5,183 nt of DNA from Candidatus Dadabacteria bacterium (GTDB lineage Bacteria > Desulfobacterota_D > UBA1144 > Nemesobacterales > UBA2774). The stretch covers positions 1 through 5,183 of the forward strand of contig JAGVLR010000248.1 of NCBI GenBank assembly GCA_020054175.1. The letters run 5' to 3'. Shown in pieces: positions 1 to 4,592 of this stretch (its first letter is position 1; every line of letters begins with the position of its first letter). The notes under the pieces were generated by a model that was given only the letters and a program-made list of their open reading frames with translations, was not told the origin of the DNA and did no database searches. The position numbers and the translations under genes were made by a program.

Positions 1-14
1 CCCGCGGAACCGCA

Positions 15-1298
15 CTATACGATCTCCCAATCGTATTTCGGGAGGTATACCGACTGTTCCCTCGTCGGAAGCTTGCCGGATCCGTACACGTCTTCGGTTT
101 CTACATCGAAGTATCCGGCGTGTTCTATTCTGTCTGCAGACGTTATGCCTCTTATAAATTCTATATCGACGGCGCACCTGCCGGGCGTTACATAGAGGTC
201 TTCGATCACACAGGTTATTTTCCCCGATGCAGGGAGCAGCTCGGGCAAGCCGCTTTTAACCTCGCTATCGAGGCGCACTATATTCATCCTGGTTCTGAAG
301 TCTCTTATTTTAATTATAATCTTCGGATAACGAACAGGTTTGTCGCTCGCGTATTCGACCACGATTTTGAAATTGCTTCCCGACTTGATCGGTTTTCCCG
401 ATTCGACATTTTCCATTCTCAGCGATTTTACCATTACGCTCTTGTCTCCGTATCGATCCAGTCTGTCTTCGAGCGGAGTGTCGTAGGTCGTATTCAGGGA
501 CTGCATGTAAGTCTGAACTATTTCGTCGGTTGAGCCCTCGGCTACGAGCTGGCCGCTTTCGAGAAGGACCGCTCTCTGGCATAGAGACAAAATTGCCGTC
601 ATGTCGTGGCTGACGAAGAGCACCGTCCTTCCTTCGGAGGCGGCGACGTTATTCAGCTTTCCGAGGCACTTCTTTTGAAACGCTGCGTCGCCAACTGCGA
701 GCACCTCGTCTATCAGTAGTATTTCGGGTTCGAGGTGCGCCGCCACTGAAAAGCCGAGCCTGACTCTCATGCCTGACGAATAATATTTCACGGGTGTGTC
801 TATAAACTGCTCGACCTCGGAGAAATCCAGAATCTCGTCGAATTTCCGGTTTATTTCGCGCTTCTTCATGCCGAGTATGGCGCCGTTGAGATAAATGTTT
901 TCGCGTCCTGTGAGCTCGAGGTGAAACCCGGTGCCGACTTCGAGGAGAGAGGCTATCCTGCCGTAGATGTCTATTCTTCCCTCGGTCGGTTCGGTTATGC
1001 CGGTTATTATTTTGAGAAGCGTGCTCTTGCCCGCGCCGTTACGGCCGACAATGCCGACTATCTCGCCATGGGAGACGTTGAAGGAAACATCTTTCAGGGA
1101 CCAGAAGAAGTTTTCTTTCTGTTCTATTTGTTTAACGGCCCGGGGGTTGTTTCCATTCCGGTCGAAACCCGAAAAAAGTTTTTTCATGCCTCCAGAAACG
1201 GCCTTGGTAATATTCTCCCTCATCGTCCTGAATTCGTTCGTTTCGCCTATTCTGTACTCTTTGCTGATGTCTTTTACTTTTATCGTAATTTCACTCAT
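15..1298 (-). CDS. wzt: Polysaccharide ABC exporter, ATPase subunit (Wzt/TagH type) with C-terminal carbohydrate-binding-like domain
   Basis: Cytoplasmic ATPase that powers export of a lipid-linked polysaccharide through its membrane partner. The 427-residue product shows a complete nucleotide-binding domain: Walker A GRNGAGKS (85-92), the Wzt-family GTGFHLELTGRENI segment (122-135), ABC signature YSSGM (173-177), Walker B ILLIDE (193-198), AVGD D-loop (201-204) and switch His231. Residues 20-65 form the variable insertion before the core seen in Wzt/TagH proteins. Residues from about 285 to the end form a beta-rich extension in the place of the Wzt_C domain, which in characterised O-antigen exporters recognises the modified end of the chain; capsule ATPases of the KpsT type lack it. 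Family members usually read FHPELTG; here Leu127 replaces Pro. The ATG follows the wzm stop by one base (TGA-C-ATG) with only a weak GGTG upstream, so translational coupling to wzm is likely. The exact glycan cannot be read from the sequence. The 14 bases beyond the stop hold nothing recognisable. Confidence 0.95.
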   Translation of the reverse strand: MSEITIKVKDISKEYRIGETNEFRTMRENITKAVSGGMKKLFSGFDRNGNNPRAVKQIEQKENFFWSLKDVSFNVSHGEIVGIVGRNGAGKSTLLKIITGITEPTEGRIDIYGRIASLLEVGTGFHLELTGRENIYLNGAILGMKKREINRKFDEILDFSEVEQFIDTPVKYYSSGMRVRLGFSVAAHLEPEILLIDEVLAVGDAAFQKKCLGKLNNVAASEGRTVLFVSHDMTAILSLCQRAVLLESGQLVAEGSTDEIVQTYMQSLNTTYDTPLEDRLDRYGDKSVMVKSLRMENVESGKPIKSGSNFKIVVEYASDKPVRYPKIIIKIRDFRTRMNIVRLDSEVKSGLPELLPASGKITCVIEDLYVTPGRCAVDIEFIRGITSADRIEHAGYFDVETEDVYGSGKLPTREQSVYLPKYDWEIV

Positions 1299-1299
1299 G

Positions 1300-2187
1300 T
1301 CACACCACGTCCGCGAAGTTTCTTTCCATGCGTCTGAAGTATAAGAGGCCGCCTACAAGGAGCACTACCACCACTACCGAAGATACTACGACGAGAGACC
1401 AGTCCTGGTCGGATTTGCCGAGCAGCGCCCAGCGGAAACCCTCGACCACGCCGGCCATCGGGTTGAGCCCGTAAAGCATACGCCATTTCTCGGGCACAAG
1501 ACTGCTCGGGTAGGCGATCGGGGTCAGGAAGAGCCAGAACTGTGTCATGAACGGTATCGTATAGCGGACGTCCCTGTACATGACGTTTAATGCAGAGAGC
1601 CAGAGACTTACCGCAAGCGCTGTCGCTATCGCGAGAATTATGAACAGCGGCAGCAGGAAGACCGCCGAAGTCGGCATTATGCCGTAGTAGAGCATCATCA
1701 GGAGAAGGACTACGAAAGCTATCGCAAAGTCGAGCAGGCCTCCGAGAATTGAGGAGAAGGGAATTATGAGTCTCGGAAAATAAACCTTGGTTATAAGGTC
1801 GCGGCTGTTTACGAGGCTGTTGCTCGAGTTGCTTAGAGCGTTCGCAAAGAGCTGCCACGGCACGAGGGCCGCGAATGTGAATATAGGGTAGGGGACGCCG
1901 TCTGACGGAATCTTCGCGAGGTTGCCGAAGAATATTGTGAAGACGCCCATGGTAAGAAGCGGCTGAAGCACTACCCATATTACGCCGAGGGCCGTTTGCT
2001 TGTACCGGACCTTGATGTCTCTCCAGATGAGAAAATATATGAGCTCGTGGTATTCATAGAGCTCTCTTAGCTGAAGAGAAATTCCGGATTGCGGTTTCCG
2101 TACCGCAAACGGCTTTCTGGAATCGTGGTCGGAATTTCCCGTTGGGACGGGGCCCTGAGCGGGTTTTATTGATTCTGTTTTGTGCAT
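1300..2187 (-). CDS. wzm: Polysaccharide ABC exporter, permease subunit (Wzm/TagG type, ABC-2 family)
   Basis: Integral inner-membrane subunit that, with the ATPase encoded next to it, moves undecaprenyl-linked polysaccharide to the periplasm. The 295-residue protein has a polar N-terminus (1-40), then an amphipathic gate-helix region with LIYFLIWRDIKVRYKQTALG (49-68), which is typical of ABC-2 polysaccharide permeases. About six hydrophobic segments follow, near 66-90, 101-121, 140-169, 173-199, 209-228 and 264-284. Family landmarks include WVVLQPLLTM (71-80), NVMYRDVRY (201-209), LTPIAYP (221-227) and LNPMAGVVEGFRW (241-253). Length is normal for the family. The ATG at 2187 is the only reasonable start, since the next Met is residue 80, inside the first membrane segment. 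No good Shine-Dalgarno sequence lies within 15 bases upstream, so initiation may be weak. It is the first gene of a two-gene unit transcribed leftward from the divergent region. Confidence 0.95.
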   Translation of the reverse strand: MHKTESIKPAQGPVPTGNSDHDSRKPFAVRKPQSGISLQLRELYEYHELIYFLIWRDIKVRYKQTALGVIWVVLQPLLTMGVFTIFFGNLAKIPSDGVPYPIFTFAALVPWQLFANALSNSSNSLVNSRDLITKVYFPRLIIPFSSILGGLLDFAIAFVVLLLMMLYYGIMPTSAVFLLPLFIILAIATALAVSLWLSALNVMYRDVRYTIPFMTQFWLFLTPIAYPSSLVPEKWRMLYGLNPMAGVVEGFRWALLGKSDQDWSLVVVSSVVVVVLLVGGLLYFRRMERNFADVV

Positions 2188-2248
2188 AGAGATATACGAT
2201 TAAAGTTTAGACCTACTTCCTTAATCCCGAAGTGTTAGATACCAACCA

Positions 2249-2275
2249 ATTATAATGTTATAATGGAAATTATAA
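2249..2275. repeat. ATTATAA inverted repeat with a third direct copy, between divergent promoters
   Basis: ATTATAA at 2249-2255 and TTATAAT at 2258-2264 form a perfect 7-bp inverted repeat with a 2-base centre. A third ATTATAA at 2269-2275 lies 20 bp, about two helical turns, from the first. The repeats contain the -10 boxes of both candidate divergent promoters. They could be a regulator site, or simply the byproduct of two TATAAT boxes facing opposite ways. Confidence 0.5.
2256..2264 (+). promoter_or_regulatory. Candidate extended -10 promoter for the GT32-like gene
   Basis: The sequence TGTTATAAT matches an extended -10 element (TG, one base, TATAAT) exactly. No convincing -35 box lies 16-18 bases upstream, but extended -10 promoters can work without one. 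The start point would be near 2271, giving a leader of about 120 bases that contains the terminator-like hairpin at 2294-2330. Only sequence matching supports this. Confidence 0.45.
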
Positions 2276-2293
2276 AGCCCCATATTGTTAAAG

Positions 2294-2330
2294 AAAACGC
2301 TCCTCCCCGCGGGTGAGCTTTTACCTTTTT
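2294..2330 (+). terminator. Terminator-like hairpin in the leader of the GT32-like gene
   Basis: AAAA (2294-2297), a bulged C and GCTC (2299-2302) can pair with GAGCTTTT (2315-2322). The inner stem is CCC (2305-2307) with GGG (2311-2313) around a small CGC loop. The rightward strand then reads TTTTACCTTTTTGTTTTG, a broken U-tract. It sits between the candidate promoter and the gene start and ends no upstream gene, so attenuation or antitermination is one reading. The leftward strand also shows a hairpin followed by GTTTTCTTT, so it could instead act on antisense transcripts in both directions. Confidence 0.4.
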
Positions 2331-2380
2331 GTTTTGTGTTTGTCGATATCGTTTAATAGGCGTATTCGCAAATTCAGAAT

Positions 2381-2385
2381 GGAGG
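2381..2385 (+). promoter_or_regulatory. Shine-Dalgarno site that fixes the GT32-like start
   Basis: GGAGG lies six bases before the ATG at 2392, ideal spacing. The open frame runs upstream to another ATG at 2329, but that one lies in the U-rich leader with no ribosome site and would add 21 residues unlike the family. The GTG at 2386 overlaps the Shine-Dalgarno itself. Confidence 0.8.
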
Positions 2386-2391
2386 GTGGAC

Positions 2392-3180
2392 ATGGATAAA
2401 ATTCCCGGGCCCGGGAACTTACTTCCCGTTATACAAAGTCTCTGGATCGGCGAGCAGTTGTCGGTCATGGAGAGGCTGTGTATCGAGTCGTTTCTTCAAA
2501 ACGGGCATCCTTTTCATCTATATGTGTATGGTGATGTGGCAGGTATACCAGAAGGGACGGTTCTCAAAGACGCGCATGAAATCGTAGGTGCGGACAAGAT
2601 ATTCAAGTATAAAGATCGCGACAGCTATGCAGGCTTCGCCAATATGTTTAGATATAAACTTCTTTTGGAGAAGGGAAGCTACTGGGTGGATATGGATTAT
2701 GTTTGCCTGGCGCCATTCGAAGCTGAATCCGATTATATATTCGTTACTGTAGAGGACAGGGACGCCGCTACGAAACACATCCGTCCTTACGAAATACAAA
2801 ACTGTCTCATCAAAGCCCCAGCGGGCTCGGAAATAATGGAATACTGCTATACCAGGGCCTCTAAAAGAAACCCGGAGGAGCTGCAGTGGGGCGACACAGG
2901 CCATTATCTTCTGTCCCCTGCCATCGGAGAGTTCGGCCTGGACGGCTTTATCGTTAAGTCGGAAATCTTTTGTCCGATTCATTGGGAAGACTGGAAAAGA
3001 CTGGTAAGCGGTTTTTTTCTCACTTCGTGGATAGAGCGGTTTCGAATGTCGCGGTCCAACGCAAGGGCTGTGCACCTCTGGAATGAAATGTGGCGCGTGA
3101 ACGGAATCCATAAAAGGGGGGAGTTCCCGCGGTATTCCATTTATGAAACGCTCAAAAGACGATACGGCGTCTTTGAATGA
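2392..3180 (+). CDS. Glycosyltransferase with DXD motif, GT32 / Gly_transf_sug type
   Basis: Probable cytoplasmic or membrane-peripheral enzyme that transfers a sugar from a nucleotide donor during polysaccharide assembly. Numbered from the ATG at 2392, the 262-residue protein begins with IQSLWIGEQLSVMERLCIES (14-33), the N-terminal strand-helix of this family. The core FANMFRYKLLLEKGSYWVDMD (82-102) has D100-x-D102 as the expected metal/nucleotide-sugar DXD. The C-terminal AVHLWNEMWR (226-235) resembles the conserved His-Trp region of alpha-1,4-glycosyltransferase-like and capsule enzymes, and GDTGHYLLSPAIGEFGL (167-183) precedes it. There is no signal peptide or membrane span. The length fits bacterial GT32-like enzymes. 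It is flanked by export and initiation genes but has its own upstream control region and a 258-bp gap after it, so it may be transcribed alone. Donor and acceptor sugars cannot be inferred. The family call is firm; the linkage is unknown. Confidence 0.88.
   Translation: MDKIPGPGNLLPVIQSLWIGEQLSVMERLCIESFLQNGHPFHLYVYGDVAGIPEGTVLKDAHEIVGADKIFKYKDRDSYAGFANMFRYKLLLEKGSYWVDMDYVCLAPFEAESDYIFVTVEDRDAATKHIRPYEIQNCLIKAPAGSEIMEYCYTRASKRNPEELQWGDTGHYLLSPAIGEFGLDGFIVKSEIFCPIHWEDWKRLVSGFFLTSWIERFRMSRSNARAVHLWNEMWRVNGIHKRGEFPRYSIYETLKRRYGVFE
2402..2417. repeat. Perfect 16-bp GC-rich palindrome at the 5' end of the GT32-like gene
   Basis: TTCCCGGGCCCGGGAA reads the same on both strands and lies eight bases after the ATG, within codons 4-9 (IPGPGN). 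In mRNA it could fold into a six-pair stem with a four-base GGCC loop close to the initiation site. It may only reflect the Pro-Gly-Pro-Gly codons. Confidence 0.6.
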
Positions 3181-3353
3181 TTGATTCGCTATTCTGCGGT
3201 TAAAATAAAGGTCATATTTTTGCCGTCTTTGCAAACCCGGATAACAAAAATTGTCTCAACTGTAGCCCTCCTTATGACAACTCTTGTTTGTATATAGCGG
3301 CGAGATAAACATAATGTTGTGTATTTTCATGGGGTTAGACCTGATTCACAGAA

Positions 3354-3369
3354 TGGCATGGACATTGCA
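3354..3369 (+). promoter_or_regulatory. Sigma-54 (RpoN) promoter upstream of the phosphoglycosyl transferase fusion gene
   Basis: TGGCATG (3354-3360), four bases, then TTGCA (3365-3369) matches the TGGCACG-N4-TTGCW consensus with one mismatch. The invariant GG (3355-3356) and GC (3367-3368) are exactly ten bases apart. Transcription would start near 3380, about 59 bases before the ATG at 3439, and the element reads in the direction of that gene. The upstream part of the intergenic region (3181-3353) leaves room for activator sites; a widely spaced TTGTC/GACAA inverted repeat (3251-3255 and 3276-3280) is the only candidate seen. Sigma-54 promoters need an AAA+ enhancer-binding activator, which is not encoded in this window. 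Confidence 0.72.
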
Positions 3370-3404
3370 AAGATAATTTGCAAAGGGCTGTTTAGAATTC
3401 AGTT

Positions 3405-3439
3405 TACGGAGGTATCCTATTCTTGGTAGGAATTCCGTA
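3405..3439 (+). promoter_or_regulatory. Hairpin embracing the Shine-Dalgarno and start codon of the fusion gene
   Basis: TACGGA (3405-3410) can pair with TCCGTA (3434-3439), and TCCTA (3415-3419) with TAGGA (3427-3431), around a seven-base loop and a small internal loop. The strong GGAGGT (3408-3413) is partly inside the stem, and the A of the ATG at 3439 is its last base. GGAGGT is 25 bases from that ATG, too far for normal use unless folding shortens the distance. A weaker TAGGA (3427-3431) has normal spacing. The structure could gate translation or bring the distant site close. Confidence 0.45.
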
Positions 3440-4548
3440 TGCTCAATTTTCCAAGACCATTTCGCGAGAGACGGATGAAAGCTTCTAAACTCTTTAACAG
3501 CACGTTAAATAAAGTGAGCGGGAATTATTCTTTGGTGGAGTATCCCCCAAAACCTGTCAAGGAGCCTTTTCTGAAAAGACCCTTCGACGTGCTGTTTTCG
3601 TTTTTGGGACTCGTCGTTTTATTTCCCGTAGGCGTAATAGTTGCAATTGCAATATATATCGAGGACGGCCTGCCGATTCTCTTCTCGCAGGTGAGGCTCG
3701 GGGAGAACGGAAGGAAGTTCAAGATTTACAAATTCCGCTCCATGATAAAGAACGCGGAGCAGAGTACTGGTCCTGTGTGGGCGTATAAAAAGGATCACAG
3801 GGTTACGAGGGTTGGTGATTTTTTAAGAAGGACCAAGCTCGACGAGCTTCCGCAGCTCTTCAACATTTTGAGAGGAGACATGAGCTTCGTAGGCCCCCGC
3901 GCCGAGAGGCCCGAGCTCGTTTCCGAGTTCAGGAAGATGATTCCGGGGTTTGACTACAGACTCAGGGTGAAGCCCGGGCTAACCGGCATAGCGCAGGTTT
4001 ACGGGAACTACAACACACATCCCCGGAACAAGCTACGCTACGACACTGTCTACATAAACAACGAAAGCTTCTGGCTCGATATAAAGCTCATATTCGCGAC
4101 TATCTGGTACACGGTCGCATACAGGTGGGAAAGCAAGGACAGGCGCATCGACAAGCTGATAGGACAGGTGATACTGGAATCGGGCGTAATCACCGAGGGG
4201 CAGCTTCAGGAGGCGCTGGTTCATCAGGAAAAGTGGGGCGGTAAGATCGGCGAGATATTAATCGAAAAGGGATATATAACCGAGCAGAAGCTGAGGGACT
4301 TTCTCAATCTCCAGGTATCAGTGAATTCCGCGGCGACCTGGATGGCTCCCAGCAAGAAGGAGTATCTCCTTGGCGACATCATGCTCGCTGCCGAGGTCAT
4401 AAACAAGGAGCAGCTCGAGGAAGCGCTTGATTACCAGAAGGATACGGGGGCGAAACTGGGCAGCATACTCATCGAGAAAGGATATATATCCGAGCAGGCT
4501 TTAAAAGACTGCCTCGACAGGCAAGTCGTCGCTAGAAACGGACACTAA
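3439..4548 (+). CDS. Polyprenyl-phosphate sugar-phosphate transferase (WbaP/ExoY-type) fused to two MshEN/T2SSE_N-like modules
   Basis: Initiating enzyme of glycan assembly: it transfers a sugar-1-phosphate from a nucleotide sugar to undecaprenyl phosphate at the inner face of the membrane. The catalytic domain (about 44-230) is the compact monotopic form. It has the basic LKRPFD entry (45-50), one hydrophobic re-entrant segment (51-73), FSQVRLGENGRKFKIYKFRSM (82-102), the catalytic Asp-Glu pair in KLDELPQL (D135, E136), RGDMSFVGPRAERPEL (145-160) and KPGLTGIAQVYG (178-189). ExoY-like enzymes usually stop near here, at about 200 residues. This one adds about 130 residues with four 24-residue repeats at 240-263, 269-292, 310-333 and 339-362. 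Each follows the pattern xLGxx(hydrophobic)2xxG(hydrophobic)2x4Lx3Lx2Q of the c-di-GMP-binding MshEN domain. The start is uncertain: ATG 3439 has an in-frame stop at 3427 just upstream, and Met13 (3475) is an alternative. It lies downstream of a sigma-54 promoter. The transferase call is very firm; the sugar is unknown and ligand binding is inferred. Confidence 0.95.
   Translation: MLNFPRPFRERRMKASKLFNSTLNKVSGNYSLVEYPPKPVKEPFLKRPFDVLFSFLGLVVLFPVGVIVAIAIYIEDGLPILFSQVRLGENGRKFKIYKFRSMIKNAEQSTGPVWAYKKDHRVTRVGDFLRRTKLDELPQLFNILRGDMSFVGPRAERPELVSEFRKMIPGFDYRLRVKPGLTGIAQVYGNYNTHPRNKLRYDTVYINNESFWLDIKLIFATIWYTVAYRWESKDRRIDKLIGQVILESGVITEGQLQEALVHQEKWGGKIGEILIEKGYITEQKLRDFLNLQVSVNSAATWMAPSKKEYLLGDIMLAAEVINKEQLEEALDYQKDTGAKLGSILIEKGYISEQALKDCLDRQVVARNGH
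4156..4524 (+). repeat. Tandem duplicated MshEN-like modules within the fusion protein
   Basis: Module 1 covers codons 240-292 (4156-4314) and module 2 codons 310-362 (4366-4524), joined by a 17-residue linker. Each contains two 24-residue motifs separated by five residues (EKWGG and KDTGA). The second motifs are nearly identical in DNA: 24 of 27 bases match between 4261-4287 and 4471-4497, encoding IEKGYI(T/S)EQ. The 210-bp offset points to internal duplication of a module. The motif Gly at position 10 is Glu319 in the third repeat. Confidence 0.85.
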
Positions 4549-4551
4549 ATC

Positions 4552-4579
4552 CCGTCGGTCGGCTTTCCGGCCAGTACGG
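4552..4579. terminator. Hairpin between convergent genes, possible weak terminator
   Basis: CCGT (4552-4555) pairs with ACGG (4576-4579), and GGTCGG (4557-4562) pairs with CCGGCC (4567-4572) including one G-U pair, around a CTTT loop. It lies in the 44-bp gap between two converging genes. No U-tract follows it on either strand (the A/T run at 4585-4592 precedes it when read leftward), so it is not a classical intrinsic terminator. Confidence 0.35.
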
Positions 4580-4592
4580 ATTCCAAAAAAAA

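Larger units (their letters stand above)
2249..2276 (-). promoter_or_regulatory. Candidate sigma-70-type promoter for wzm-wzt
   Basis: Reading leftward, a TATAAT -10 box lies at 2254-2249. A TTTATA box at 2276-2271 (four of six matches to TTGACA) sits upstream at a 16-base spacing. Transcription would begin near 2242, leaving a leader of about 55 bases before the wzm ATG. The -10 box is exact and the -35 is mediocre. The region is AT-rich, so chance matches are possible. It overlaps the rightward candidate promoter. Confidence 0.4.

Noticed and set aside
120..1344. Long plus-strand open frames opposite the ATPase gene
   Set aside because: They are antisense to a gene with complete ABC ATPase motifs, have no ribosome sites and show no recognisable domain.
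1345..1380. Repetitive ACTACC/ACCACT stretch at the 3' end of wzm
   Set aside because: It encodes the poly-Val last membrane helix of the permease, so it reflects codon repetition and not a separate repeat element.
2265..2278. GG-N10-GC pair resembling a second sigma-54 promoter
   Set aside because: Only the invariant dinucleotides match; the surrounding TGGAAA and AAAGC do not fit the -24 and -12 boxes.
2329..2391. Upstream ATG extending the GT32-like protein by 21 residues
   Set aside because: No ribosome site precedes it, it lies in the U-rich leader just after the terminator-like hairpin, and the ATG at 2392 has an ideal GGAGG.
3202..3220. AAAATA/TATTTT hairpin after the GT32-like gene as a terminator
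   Set aside because: The stem is six A-T pairs only, too weak for intrinsic termination.
3288..3315. Sigma-70-like promoter TTGTAT / CATAAT
   Set aside because: Only three of six -35 matches with a 16-base spacer in AT-rich DNA. The sigma-54 element downstream is far stronger.
3423..3488. TTG-initiated 21-codon leader peptide after GGAGGT (3408-3413)
   Set aside because: Spacing is acceptable, but the start codon is weak, the peptide is unremarkable and it overlaps the transferase gene out of frame. Nothing besides the distant Shine-Dalgarno supports it.
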